DNA of 64,000 nt from Salticus scenicus (GCA_963930645.1 OZ005648.1:104977167-105041166); one strand, 5' to 3'. Positions 20,934-32,595 are shown, counted from the first letter of the stretch. The notes: generated by a model not told the origin, from the letters alone. Numbers and translations: made by a program.

Positions 20934-23123
20934 TAGTCCGGTCAAATTAGACCAAAAAATAAGAGTGAAGATACGTAAATTTACAACAAGCTGATAATCA
21001 GTAAAATTGTTCAAAATATAATTATAAATAACATTTTGAAATTCCCCACCATTCCGGTGTATGAAAAAAATTTTACTCAAGGTCAAAGGTAAAAAAAAAT
21101 TAGTTTTTCGTGATTTTCAGCAAAACGGTAAGTTTTATCATAAAAATACCTTAGACAAAAATTGTAGATCATAAAATTATCTACAAAAAATGTATCAATA
21201 CTTTTTTTCCTACGAGCCACCGTTTCTGAGATATTACGATCCAAAAAGTTGTAAAAATTTGTAATGGTCATAATATGCATGAGTACGCCACGTATATATA
21301 TCTCTAGAGTTTTTATATATGTTAAACTTTTTTTCTATCGGTCATTGTAACTTACACTTAAAATATAAAATATAAATAAGTTATAACTATAAGAATATCA
21401 GGTAAAATGGAACCCAGTCCCTTCATTTATACACCAGTGTAACCTCGAGACAACATCTGTCCCCTGTTCAATTGTGGGCGTGGCTACTGCTTAGCCAAGG
21501 ATTAATGACGGGTCCAACCATGACAGTTCCAACCAGTCAACAGAAATTTCTTACAAATACTCACAACAAATCTCGGTTCATTTCAATGCTGAAAGAAAAT
21601 TTTACTGCTGAAAATATATTGGTAAAACAAGCTAATAATGATGCTCATGTACTGATTATTGAAACAGCAATAGAGCAATTCAATGTGACAAATATAACTG
21701 TTGTTGGTGGTGAAGATGTAGACATACTCGTATTACTCACTGCTCGAACTCCAACTGCAAAAACTATTTTCTTCTTAAAACCAGGAAAAGCTCAACATCA
21801 ATCGGAAATATATTCTTCAAAAAAGTTTATCTACTTTTGCAAAGAGTCAAAATCATGTACTATTTTTACACGCAATAATTGGCTGTGATACGACATCTGC
21901 ATTTTAAAGGAGATGTAAAACAACAGTTTTCAAAACGTTTGAAAAACAAGATATAGTTCATTGTGCTCAAGTTTTTAAAAACAGTAATTCAACTCAACAA
22001 GAAGTCATCACCAACGGCATTCGCTTTCTTCTTTCTATGCACGGAGCTCCTAAAAATCTACCTGCTTAGATAAGTATCGATATGCATGTTTCGTTAAAAA
22101 TACTCAAAATAAAAAACAAGTTCAATTAGCTTGTCTTCCTCCAACCGCAGATGCTGCTCATCAACATCTTTTTCGGGTATATTATCAAGTTCAAGTGTGG
22201 CTTGGTTATCAGCTAGACCCTACAAAGTGGGGTTGGAAGTTGGTAAACAATACATTAGAACCAGTTCAAACTTTACTCCCACCTGCGCCGGAAAAACTGC
22301 TGAACACAATTTTTTGCAACTGCAAAAAGGGATGCAGCGCTAAATGTGGTTGCAAAAAAGTTGGACTGTTTTGTTCTCTGGCATGTATAAATATTGTCAA
22401 GGCCGGTCGTGTTCTAATGTTGAATCACCAACAGTGGAGGATTCGTTTGATTCTAACGAGATGACATGCGATACGTCGCTATTAACGCAATTTACTTGCT
22501 CTCAAAATGAAGATGAAGAAGAGGAGGAAGAAGAACAAGAACAAGAACAAGAACCAGAAGAAGATAAAGAAGAAGAACAAGAAGAATTTGAATCAGACGA
22601 ATAAGCTTCATTACTTTTTTTTAATTGACATCGCTTTTATTTATTACAATCTTTGCTAATTTCCGTTATTTTGCAATAGTTACAAATTAAACAGGATCAT
22701 AATTGACTCGTGGAATAGGCCTACTGGGGTAACCACGTTAAAAAAAAAACGCGCTAAGTACACTACCTCATAGGTGGCGTGGAAACGTGTGCATATTATG
22801 ACGATTACAACTTTTACAACCTTTTGGATCGTAATATCTCAGAAACGGTGGCTCGTAGGAAAAAAAGTATTGATACATTTTTTGTAGGTAATTTTATGAT
22901 CTACAATTTTTGTCTGAGGTATTTTTATGATAAAACTTACCGTTTTGCTGAAAGTCGCGAAAAACTAATTTTTTTTACCTTTGACCTTGAGTAAAATTTT
23001 TTTCATACACCGGAATGGTGGGGAATTTCAAAATTTTATTTATAATTATATTTTGAACAATTTTACTGATTATCAGTTTGTTGTAACTTTACGTATCACC
23101 GAATGTCTAGATTGACCGGACTA
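20934..23123 (+). mobile_element. Unclassified DNA element with ~355-bp terminal inverted repeats, nested in the Penelope copy
   Basis: The left end TAGTCCGGTCAAATTAGACC and the reversed right end TAGTCCGGTCAATCTAGACA run in parallel for about 355 bp (20934-21290 and 22768-23123), through CCCCACCATTCCGGTGTATG and GAGATATTACGATCCAAAAA. It is flanked by AAA at 20931-20933 and 23124-23126; the uninterrupted Penelope paralogue has AAA once, so the target duplication is 3 bp. The interior carries one decayed gene (21472-22601). Two short minus frames at 20904-21280 are just the repeat arm. I cannot place it in a named superfamily. Confidence 0.85.
21472..22601 (+). pseudogene. Element-encoded protein: possible PIN/FEN-like domain, cysteine-rich segment, acidic tail; broken
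   Basis: The only gene of the 2.19-kb element. Frame 21472-21888 contains TSQQKFLTNTHNKSRFISML, then ANNDAHVLIIETAIEQ and TVVGGEDVDILVLLTARTP. The spaced acidic residues (NDAH, GEDVD) resemble metal-binding positions of PIN/FEN-type nucleases, but that reading is inference. After frame breaks (about 21888-22195), LDPTKWGWKLVNNTLEPVQT is followed by FCNCKKGCSAKCGCKKVGLF, a dense Cys cluster. A further shift leads to CQGRSCSN and a Glu/Gln-rich acidic tail ending at 22602-22604. From general familiarity I think similar proteins are widespread in arthropod and cnidarian genomes as uncharacterised, transposon-associated sequences; I cannot confirm that here. No DDE transposase motif seen. Confidence 0.65.
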
Positions 23124-23125
23124 AA

Positions 23126-23450
23126 ACCTATTGGTGGGGTTTATAAAATCCCTATTAAATATAATGATGAACTTTTTTACTACATTGGGAAAACACGGCG
23201 CACGCTTAAAGCAAGAATAAATGAACACATTCGAAATGTTAAACAGAAAAAAAGCTCTATTCTAGTTGAATTTCTTTACGAACACCCTGAAGCTATTCCT
23301 CTGTGGACCCAGTTCGAAGTAATTTCAGCCCCTCGTGACTTTCAAGACCTTCTAATGACAGAAACAACAAATATTATCAAGTACAATAAAGTTATTAACT
23401 CTAAGGATGCTGCATCTCTTCATAAAATATGGCACAGGTTGTGCTCGTAA
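23126..23450 (+). pseudogene. Penelope-like GIY-YIG endonuclease domain, cut off from its RT by an insertion
   Basis: The C-terminal domain of Penelope proteins, which nicks target DNA to prime reverse transcription. The frame shows GGVYKIPIKYNDELFYYIGK (GIY and YIG motifs) followed by TRRTLKARINEHIRNVKQKK (conserved Arg and downstream charged helix), and ends ASLHKIWHRLCS at 23450. The domain itself is intact in sequence. An ATG at 23103 lies in the arm of the inserted element, so the apparent start is an accident of the insertion. It belonged originally to the RT at 19630-20831. Confidence 0.85.
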
Positions 23451-23601
23451 GATTATTGAAAATTCTATTGAAATCCATTTTTTTTTTCAATTTTTTTGCC
23501 ATATAGTTCCTGTGCGACCTTTCGTGGACTGAACTTTTTCTTCTTCTTTTTTTTTTTTAGCTGTATTGAACTTCTCAATTATATATTGCTGTTTCTTAAG
23601 A

Positions 23602-23644
23602 ACACCTGATGATGCTATTTTGATAATAGCGAAAAGCTTTGTGT
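23602..23644 (+). ncRNA. Hammerhead-ribozyme-like motif in the Penelope 3' region
   Basis: CTGATGA (23606-23612), then a 6-bp stem II GCTATT/AATAGC (23614-23619, 23625-23630) with loop TTGAT, then GAAA (23631-23634). ACAC just before the core pairs with GTGT at 23641-23644 as stem I, putting the predicted cleavage after T23640. Stem III would be only A-T, A-T around GC, which is minimal. Penelope elements are known to carry small type I hammerheads, so position supports it. The minus copy keeps CTGATGA and most of stem II but has lost GAAA. Confidence 0.55.
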
Positions 23645-23705
23645 CTGGTTTTAATAAAGATATTTTTTTATACGTGTTTTTAAATGTGATTTTACACTAT
23701 TTTTT

Positions 23706-25749
23706 TTAAGATACATAGTTATATTTTTTATGATAAGATGATTTAACCTTCGTTTTTATACATTATGTGCAGCGAAAACAACATTAATATTCTGCTCTTA
23801 TCCAATGTGGTCATGTTGTTAATTTTAATTCAAATAAATTGACTATTTACTACGGCTTACCTAAATCGATAAGTTTAATGTTTTATATTCATTTATTTAT
23901 TTATTATTTTGAATAAACACCGCTTTATCTAGGTGAAATCCACTGTTCATTTAAAATTTCACTAGCTTATTTACAAAAATTCGTAATTTCTTATTATGTT
24001 CAATGTATAAACATATTTGTAATTTTTAAAAAGTGTGTAGAAACATATTCAATCATTTTATAAAAAATAAATTAGTAATGGAGTGAATGCTTAGAAATTA
24101 GACATATGCCTTTTTTTATGATTGCTTTTGATTTATTTCCATTTCTATATTTATTTTTAAATTTATTACATTTTTCTTTTTCTTTTATTCTTATTTTTAT
24201 CACACTAGTGTTTATGTTTATATTCGGTTTTATTTGTTTTGACTCATCACCGAACTCTGACTTGTACGTTGCCGCACTCATGCCTACATTGTTAGCCCAA
24301 AGAAGGGTCATGCTTCATTCCGACATGAAGCAATTGTTACGATTGTTTTTGCATTTTATGGTGTTCATTCAAAGTTTTATACTTATTAACTAATTAGCTT
24401 TCTTTTTTTAGTTATTTTCCCAAACTCTTCAGCACAAAAATGTTCAAAACACTAAACCTAAATTTCGCTTGGTTTGAAATCTTCTCGTTTCAACTTTAAA
24501 GAACCTTTACGTTAATTTATTTAATTTTATTGAAATTTAGGCGATTGCAATCCTTACTTTTATTTATTTATTTATTGAGAAGGCTGCTATTTTTTGTTTG
24601 CATTCAGTTCTATCGCTTCGGTTTAAGCAGCCAACGGTTGCAGAAAGCATGAACATACTAAAAACACATTGAAACTAAACAGATATACAATAAATTTCCT
24701 ATGGCTAACATTGGCACTCAAGAGGTAACGAGAGGTATAAATAAGAGTTAACCAGAGATGTGATATTTGTCATCTTTCCTTTCCTAAATAATATCCAATT
24801 TTGTACTCTGGGCACGATCTCCAAAAAAATGCGCTGTCTTAAATGGGTTAAAGAATAAAAATAATTCCATGGAAATGAAGTGTCAGTCATACATAAGAAG
24901 ATTTCCGGTTCCACCAGTATTTTCCAATGACAATCACTACCTCATCTCATTTAACCACGAAAAACATGTCTTAATTATACGATATACATTTCTGTTTAGT
25001 AATAATGGTAGGAAATCCCATTCTTCAGTATGACTATCACGTTCGGCTGTGTCATTATTCATAAATGAAGGAAAAAGGAAAAAACTCACAGAAATGTAAA
25101 ATATTCATTTTGATAACGTGTAATGATTAATATTTTAATTATATCATACATATTCTATATTTTAAATTACATTCATTTTTTCAAACATTATTTGCTTTTT
25201 AACGTATTTTATTACACGTTTCACTCCAATACTGTTTCCCTTTATTACAAGTAATTGCTTTGTCAAATACGCCCATTCATTTATAAGACCTCCTTCTAAG
25301 GGTTTATAAAGCTTTCCATTAATTGGATATGACATATGACCTCTAGACAAACGCCATCACTCATGAAAGCGTCTGTAGTATTTACGAGAAATATAAGATA
25401 ATAAACACTCTTATTACATTATTATTAATGACTTAAAAGCGCAAGCTGCGGTTCTAATTCATAAAGAAAATCATATATTTCTTTTAATGATACAAAAGAG
25501 TTACAAATAAAGTGGCTAATTAAATTAGATTAAAAATTTAAATGAAAGAACTTTTTTATGTTTCACTGAGCACTTTATTTATTACTCATCCCCAAAAATT
25601 TAAGTGAAATTAAAAATAAGCGTTAAAAATAAAGAAACGCATGTATGAAAAAAAAAAAACATTCAGATACTAAATAGTTCTGGAATATTTTTAACTACTC
25701 AAAGTATTTGCTCATCTAATATATATATACATACATATAAATATGTATA
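23706..25749. other. AT-rich non-coding DNA
   Basis: No gene supported. Short frames of 60-95 codons near 24072-24393, 24705-24914 and 25162-25350 have low-complexity or hydrophobic translations without recognisable domains. Confidence 0.5.
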
Positions 25750-25751
25750 TA

Positions 25752-25962
25752 CAGTCGTTAACAAAAGTCTCCGAACACTAGCAAAAATTCCTACATAAAA
25801 AGTACACTTAATACAGTTTTGTTAAATAAATCCTTGTCGAATCCTGTTCTTAGTCAGTCTAAAAACAGGATTCGAAAAGGATTTATTTAACAAAACTGCA
25901 TTAAGTGTACTTTTTTTATATAGGAATTTTTGCTAGTGTTCGGAGACTTTTGTTACCGACTG
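25752..25962. mobile_element. Palindromic Tc1/mariner-type MITE, copy A
   Basis: Arms CAGTCGTTAACAAAAGTCTC … and reversed CAGTCGGTAACAAAAGTCTC, each about 100 bp and meeting near 25855 (TTCTTAGTCAGTCTAA). Flanked by TA on both sides. Almost the entire 211 bp folds on itself. Other copies at 31188, 47404 and 63263. Confidence 0.85.
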
Positions 25963-26775
25963 TATATATATATAAAAGTAAAAACTCAAAACATTTTACA
26001 TTATAAAAACATTAGAATATTTACATATTCGAAATTATTCGAAAATTTTGAGTTGTTTCTAATAATAATGTTAAAGTATTAGAAAAGAAAAAATATATAA
26101 AATATAAATCAGAAATTGTCTGCTAATATAAGAATACTTATATACTTCTATTTCATGATATATATATATTTTTTTATAATATAATTAAAAATATATTTAT
26201 TATAATTAATTTTTTTTTGCCCACAATTAAATTCATTATTTTTGAGTTCTATTGAATAAAGTTAAAAATAAAAAATTATATTAGTAATAATATTACCATA
26301 TATTTCATATATTAACTTAATTAAAGCTTTTAGCTGCTTAAATATTATATTTGAATTTTCACATTTCTATAAAATTCATACTTGAAATTAGGAGTATGTA
26401 AATTTGGATTTAAAGTATTTTAAAGGTAAAATTAAAACAAGAATAATAGATAAGTACAGTTCAGTATAATTGGATGCAAAATATAATACACTCTTCAAAA
26501 AAATTTTTGTCATAATATTTTTAGAAGTTTTCTGTTTATAATATCGTTTCTCGTGGATGAGAATTTTCTGTGTTTTTTGCTGCTATAGTAGACTACCATA
26601 AAACGCGGGGCATGATTGCAAGATGATTACTACAATTCTATTTTTTATCACCATTAATTTTATATCAGAACAACCGCTTTACACAAAATAAATTAAGTTG
26701 TGGTGTAATTGAACCAATATGCTTATACTCTGAAATTTTAATGTCATAAAATGAAATTGTAGTAAGACGTGTAGG
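25963..26775. other. Very AT-rich non-coding DNA
   Basis: TA-rich simple sequence; nothing recognised. Confidence 0.5.
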
Positions 26776-26974
26776 CAGAATTCCCAACTATTATAATTTA
26801 TTCACGAGTATTTTTAGCCTCTCTTTCTTTTCGCTCCAGAAATTTTGCAGATTATTTCTCTTTAATATGTTAAAACGATTAAATAAGAAGAAAATCATTT
26901 TCCAAAATTTCCGGTATGAAAAAGAAGCGGGGATAAAAATGCTCGTGAATAAATTATAAAAGTTGGGAACTCTG
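26776..26974. mobile_element. hAT-like MITE, 199 bp
   Basis: Ends CAGAATTCCCAACTATTATA and reversed CAGAGTTCCCAACTTTTATA, continuing AATTTATTCACGAG.ATTTTTA; about 50-bp inverted repeats around a unique centre with CGATTAAATAAGAAGAAAAT. Same length and sequence as 41357-41555. Flanks do not show a clear 8-bp duplication. Confidence 0.8.
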
Positions 26975-27426
26975 CACTTAGCTGAGCCAAAGGTGGCCAT
27001 AGTTAAGCTTTCAGAATGTTTTATAATTTTCTGATGGTTGTATGTGGCTGTTTTTCTTTTTCTCTTTTTCGTAAAAGGTTACACTTACCTCTTATACATA
27101 TCAAGTATAATTTTCTTTGTAAAATGTAATTTAGATATTTTTATAATACACTTTCCAAATTGTAACCTGTGAGTCACCTTTGGCGCATAGTGTTCCAAAG
27201 GTGGCCCATATATTGGACGCCCTTTTAAAAAGTGCTTCAGATGCTCTTTTTTTTTTTTTTTTTCGTTATTTTTCGGGTTTGTTTCTTATTCATCTTACCT
27301 TTTGACACAAAAAATCTTTCAACCACTTTTTGTGCAAAGTAGTACTTTTATTCTGAGATTCCTTGACTTCTTTCAGGAGATCTCTGGTATTCTCAATAGT
27401 GTGGAAATTGTTGGAGGATAAATCTG

Positions 27427-27802
27427 TACTGATAAGTATAAAGGATTTAAGTCCATATTCTTGATTTTTCAGGAGACGAAAAATAAAGTTAAACTAACTA
27501 AAATCTAATCAGAAGAATCAATTAGGAAAAATGGATGATATTGATTTATACCCTTTATACCGTTCAGTGATTGTTAACCTTCATTTAATAAAGGGAAAAA
27601 ATGAATTAAATGTTTTATACAAAGATTAATGCTAAATTTCTGATTTGAATCTTTTTTTTACCAATAGATTTTCTCAAAGACTAAATGACATGGCTTTAAA
27701 TCCTTTATACCAATCGATAGAGAATTGTTTTCTGGGTCTGACTATGTACTTAACTCAAAATCGGCATTTTTGGACTTAAATCCTTTATACTTATCAGTAC
27801 AG
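27427..27802. repeat. Perfect 29-bp inverted repeat plus two related direct copies
   Basis: 27427-27455 (begins GTACTGATAAGTATAAAGGA) is the exact reverse complement of 27774-27802. Related CCTTTATACC-containing copies lie at about 27549 and 27700. Purpose unknown; the ends do not look like transposon termini. Confidence 0.6.
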
Positions 27803-28999
27803 AAATGATAAGAGGTTTTTCAAGATATTTAAGGAGAAATTTTAAAAGTTACTCTTGCTGCATTAATTTGCGTGTTTAACGTCTTTCACGGTTGCCCGAC
27901 ATCTAGGCCACCTTGAGAACATGCATATGGTCGCCATTGACTCGGCATTAAACTTTTAACCAGATAAAATTATTAGAAATGAGATCAATGTGGTTAAAGA
28001 AAAATAAATAAATTTTCAGAAAACACATCACACATTAAAGTTCTAATAACTTAAAACACATGTAAATTAAAATATCTTCTGCCTGGAAATTAGATCGACT
28101 ACCCTTCTAAAATGAAATCCCTACATAGAATGGAGGTCGATCAAGATAATCTCGTCATATTCAGTCACATACTCTGGAGATGTATGATTTACAATTCACA
28201 AGCACCATTTTGTGATTAAAATTTAAATTAAACCTCTTTTAGGGGGTGGGCTGCCTTAGGAACACTGGACACCTTTGGCTCACCTACGAGTACCTTATTC
28301 GCCTAAAAACCCTGCTCTCATATGTTGTACAGGAATCTATTGTATTGTTTATTTCTATACGGAAATCTTTATGATGTTTTGTAGAATTTTTTTGTGATTA
28401 AACACGATAGACACTAAAAAAAAAAAAAAAAATAGTGGTAGAGAAATACTCGCAAATTTTCATCCCTGGTTTTTAAAGATTTTCTAATTGGTGCTCTGTA
28501 TGAGAATTTTCAGACTTTACTAGCTTTAAGCACAAGAAAGCAAAAGTTTTCGTCTCAAGACGGAATTCTCACACCACTACTCTTTAAATATAATTTCTAA
28601 CATATTGATTCACAATAAATTACAGTATAAATAATATATATATATATTTCTCTCCTGAAATATTGCTAGTAAATAATTAAAAAATTTGCTCCTCTACTTA
28701 AGACGCCACATCTCATACAATAAACTACAGCCAAATCCTATATTATTCCATAAGAAAATTTGTAAACAGAATAAATCATTACTCACTTTTTTTTTCTCTT
28801 TTGTTTCCAGATTCAGAAAATTCAAAACCTTAAATGCAAGCCTTGCTTTTTGGAAATCTGTTTTTTAAATATTTATATTTCAATTTGAAACTGTAAAATG
28901 ATAAACATGAACCAGTAAATTTTTAAACAGTTTATTTTATTTTTTTATCTTTCGTCACACACACACGCTCCTATATATATATATATATATTCATATACT
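27803..28999. other. Non-coding DNA
   Basis: No gene supported. A slightly less AT-rich patch at 27880-27960 and 28230-28310, an A-tract at 28417-28433 and a (TA)n/(CA)n patch at 28955-28992. Confidence 0.5.
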
Positions 29000-30195
29000 G
29001 GGTGGTTATAATTAAAGCTATTTTGTTTAAAGCTACGTAGATCCCATTCTATATTGCACGTACTTCATTGAAAAGCGTTTACCAAGCGCTATCAGCGTTT
29101 TACCAAGAAGAATTATGGAGGACCATGCAGAAAATATCTTTGCGTTAAAAATTAATAGTTTACCTTTCGACAGATAGATGGCGATTTTAGTATAATGTAG
29201 AAAGATGTTATGCAAATTTCGAGTGATTTAAAACCAGTAGTCAATGTTGTAAAATCATTCTTTACTATGCCTTTATGGGACGAGGATCGATCCTAACTGA
29301 TCAAGTTGTTGAGATCGATAGCAATTTTTTAACTGCAAAGAACATCAACGCTTGAAAGGCTTACATGAAAGACCTCTGTCAAGCAAGGCTGGGGAGAGAT
29401 GAATATTGAATTTTAAGAGACTGGAGAGCTGATGTACTATAAGGAAAATAATTAAAGCTAATTTCAGGAAGGAATTGTAATATTGCCGATGTCAAAAGAA
29501 CGTCCGAATTCATTTTTATCAACAATTTTGACCAAAAGGAGGAAAACAAATTAACGATTTTTCGGCATCACAAAGTGGATCTTTTATTGATACAACTGAT
29601 ACAACTTTAGATACGATTACAGAAAATTTATCATTGTAGCAAAGCGAGAGGTAAATCGCATGAGCGATATGACATTTCTTTTGTCAAAGATTATCAGAGT
29701 CCGATCTCTTTTCGCCCACTGTATTATGTCTTCATCCTCAGTTTCATTTGAAATCCATTTCCGTCATCTTCCTCGTAGCACACCTAACTCTCTAGTCTCT
29801 TCTAATTAAATAATCATCTTTTACAAAACTTCTCTCCACAAAGGCTTTTTTCGTAAGACTTTCAAGCCTCGATATTCTCGCAGTGCAACTGCAAAACTAA
29901 CACCGTTCTAAGAAAGCAACTTAATTAGTAAAAATCGATCTTTTGCCTCTAAATGCATAGTGAAGAAGGAATTTAAGACTTATTTATTTAGTATTTCTTT
30001 TTAACTCTCCAAATTTGCATAACGTCTTTTCTAGATTGCTTGAAAAGCACCATCTATCGACCGAAACTTAAATATTGGTTATTATTGGATATAGATCCAT
30101 ATAACGCATTTACTACCAAGTTTCAACGATATACGTCTACTAGAACTGAATATACATAGGTATAAACAGAGTAACTTTGATTACAACATCTCCAT
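29000..30195. mobile_element. Non-autonomous TIR element, ~1.2 kb, diverged
   Basis: The left arm (29000-29225) contains GTGGTTATAATTAAAGCTAT, then TTCGACAGATAGATGGCGAT and GATGTTATGCAAATTTCGAG. The right arm (about 30005-30195), reversed, shows GTTGTAATCAAAGTTACTCT, TTCGGTCGATAGATGGTGCT and GACGTTATGCAAATTTGGAG. Terminal similarity is patchy but collinear over about 190 bp. The interior has no open transposase. Family not assigned. Confidence 0.55.
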
Positions 30196-31187
30196 TACAA
30201 CATCTCCGTCAGACTAAAGACACCCATAGACATCTCTCAGGGCTCTACAAATTTTATTGCGCTTATTAAAAATAAAATTATCTTATAACTCTTACATCTT
30301 ATATATATAACTCTTACATCGTTTCTCTTACAACTTTTTGTGCTTACTTTACCATTTTCGACATTTTTATTACAAATTTGTAAGGATAATTGAAAATATA
30401 AAATTTTTAACAGTCTGAAAATCTCATGTGTTTATTTAGATTATGTTTTGCATTATTCAACAGTTACAGAAAATAAGAGTAATTTTTTCAACTAATTGCG
30501 TATTGAGCAAAATGACGTATTGACTCACTCGCATCGAATGATGAACAGTAGTTGCAAACAAATGCTATGGCTTTTCAATCAAAAAAAGAACTCAACTTGC
30601 AAAAGTGCGCGGCACTGTAATCAAACATATAACAATATATATTTTAAGATTTTCTAAAGATTTTCTTTTTCATGAAATAATTAGACGACTGAAAAAAAAA
30701 TATTTATCGAGCATTAGAAAAACATTAACATTTAATACATACATAATAAAAATATTAATTTGTTTATTAATTATTGAGATACTTACAAAGAAAATACAAA
30801 TTTTCCATTAAAAATAAAAAAGCTTCATCTGACATATACGTATCATTATCACCTTTAATAGTTCATTAAGACGACATAAGCGTTCGTAGATAACTAAGAC
30901 TGATTATCAGATTATTATAACCACCCTTCATCACTGTCAAAGAGAATATGTTAAAGTGTCATAAGCAGTTGATTCATGAAGTAAATCACGTTAACTTTCT
31001 CCATAGATCTAAATGCATGATCTCTACTACTCATTAAATAGAAGGATTCATTAGAATCAGAAGCCATTAATCTTTACATAGAAATTAAAATAAATAAAGT
31101 TAAATTAAAAATCTATGACGTTCTTAAAAATATATAGATACAAAACTGCCTGTTTTCAATGTTTTGAAGAAATTTTAAAACATTGTA
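30196..31187. other. Non-coding AT-rich DNA
   Basis: No gene supported. A 68-codon frame at 30605-30811 translates to low-complexity Ile/Lys-rich sequence. Confidence 0.5.
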
Positions 31188-31306
31188 CAGTCGGTAACAA
31201 AAGTATCCGAACACTAGCAAAAATTCCTATATAAAAAAAGTACGCTTAATACAGTTTTTCTAAATAAATCCTAGTCGAATTCTGTTCTTAGTCAGTCTAA
31301 GACCAG
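31188..31306. mobile_element. Single arm of the palindromic TA MITE (copy B)
   Basis: Starts after TA with CAGTCGGTAACAAAAGTATC and follows the family arm through the centre (TTCTTAGTCAGTCTAAGA), then diverges. The partner arm is missing. Directly after it, 31309-31365 (GGCTAACAATACTACGGAAT … GTTGGCAAATATG) resembles the right end of the hAT-like MITE. Confidence 0.75.
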
Positions 31307-31612
31307 GACATTGGGCTAACAATACTACGGAATATTAATTAGGATGTTGGCAAATATGCTAAATGAACGAAGTTTTTATAAGGATGGATTCAAAAATCTA
31401 AAACACAATAAGATAAATATACTAATATAAAGAAAATGTATTTTTTAAGTACAAAAGCATCATTTTCTATAGTTCAGAATAATTAAATTAACTCATTTCT
31501 TGCATAATGCGTAGAAGTACATTTTTAACATAAATGAGTTTCGCTTGGCTTTCCTCTAAAATAAGAATTTAGCGTACTTGTGTTTGACATTTTCATATGT
31601 TACGGACTATTA

Positions 31613-31724
31613 CGCTTTTTGACTACCAGAAAAATTCAATATAAATTTTTATTTTATTTAGTAAAAAAAAATATATATATATATATATAAATATATAACA
31701 TTTTTTTCCGGTAGTCAAAAAGCG
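31613..31724. mobile_element. Short TA-flanked inverted-repeat element
   Basis: CGCTTTTTGACTACCAGAAA at the left and reversed CGCTTTTTGACTACCGGAAA at the right, flanked by TA (31611-31612, 31725-31726), around an AT-rich centre with (TA)n. Confidence 0.65.
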
Positions 31725-31977
31725 TAAAGGAGATATGGATTACTATTCGACATTAAAATGTGCTTAGCAAAGTGCCGAACTAATTGAAGTTTCACCAGAA
31801 AACTTAAAAATACAAATAAAATTATTAAAAAATACATAAACAGGTATGTCAAAGAAAAGAAACATTTTGAATAAAACGTAAAAATGTTTTTTTTTTTTTT
31901 TTTTTAAGTGGCACTATTTAGAGCTACCTATCGTTTGATTTAACAACCGAAATGGCACCAAACTTGGTATGAATGCT

Positions 31978-32098
31978 TATACCCAGACAGCACGTCGCCT
32001 ACCCAGGATATCTTCAAGATGTCTTCTGGATGAAAAGGCATCCCAGAAACGTCCTTAAGATGTACTGTGGATAAGTTAAGCCTAACTGTGCTGTTAGG
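31978..32098. mobile_element. Possible short MITE
   Basis: The left end TACCCAGACAGCACGTCGCC and the reversed right end TACCCTAACAGCACAGTTAG form a ~14-bp imperfect inverted repeat around a less AT-rich core (GGATATCTTCAAGATGTCTT). No convincing target duplication. Confidence 0.4.
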
Positions 32099-32410
32099 GT
32101 AATGACATGGAAAGTAGGATTCCATAAAAAAAAAAAAAAAAAAAAAAAGTTCCAAAAATCATCGATAGGGGTATTTATGGCGCTCTACAATGTAAAAATG
32201 TGTTACAAATAAATAAATAAATTAAATTAAATTAAATTGATAAAATTAATAACACCTACAATATTGCAATGAAATGTTTAGCTGCGCTACATTCACTACC
32301 GCAGCGAGAATTTCAACCACATTCTATATGACCGAATTCTGGTAATGTGAGTCGCATATTAGAGATGGGATAAAAATTTGTTTTTCAGTAATAAATGATT
32401 TCGTTTCCTA

Positions 32411-32527
32411 CACTCTAAAAAAATAACTATTACCAGCTGCAAGAAACTCTCTGTGATTGGAGAAAATAATTATTTTCTCCAATCACAGAGAGTTTCCTGC
32501 AGCTGGAAATATATTTTTTTTACAGTG
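32411..32527. mobile_element. TA-flanked palindromic MITE, hairpin 1
   Basis: Near-complete palindrome. The arm TACCAGCTGCAAGAAACTCT then CTGTGATTGGAGAAAATAAT meets its reverse complement at about 32471. Outer ends are CACTCTAAAAAAATA and, reversed, CACTGTAAAAAAAAT. TA flanks at 32409-32410 and 32528-32529. Confidence 0.8.
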
Positions 32528-32595
32528 TACTTACACCTTTGGTAATATGTTCTTGTAACGTATCATTTTTATAACCTATCACTATTTAGTTGATA

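Larger units (their letters stand above)
19582..23705 (+). mobile_element. Penelope-like retroelement, plus-strand copy, split by a later insertion
   Basis: RT remnant at about 19630-20830, GIY-YIG at 23126-23450 and a 3' region to about 23705, where similarity to the minus copy stops. Between them lies an unrelated 2.19-kb insertion (20934-23123). The minus copy keeps the uninterrupted junction (…ATATCAACAAACCTACTGG…), which proves the insertion. The last part contains the hammerhead-like motif. Confidence 0.88.

Noticed and set aside
22131..22343. 70-codon frame overlapping the cysteine-rich frame
   Set aside because: The alternative frame 22195-22464 carries the WGWKLV and CNCKKGC segments; this one is a shadow except for short pieces beyond frameshifts.
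23103..23125. ATG 23103 as the true start of a stand-alone GIY-YIG gene
   Set aside because: The ATG lies in the terminal repeat of the inserted element; the domain belongs to the split Penelope protein.
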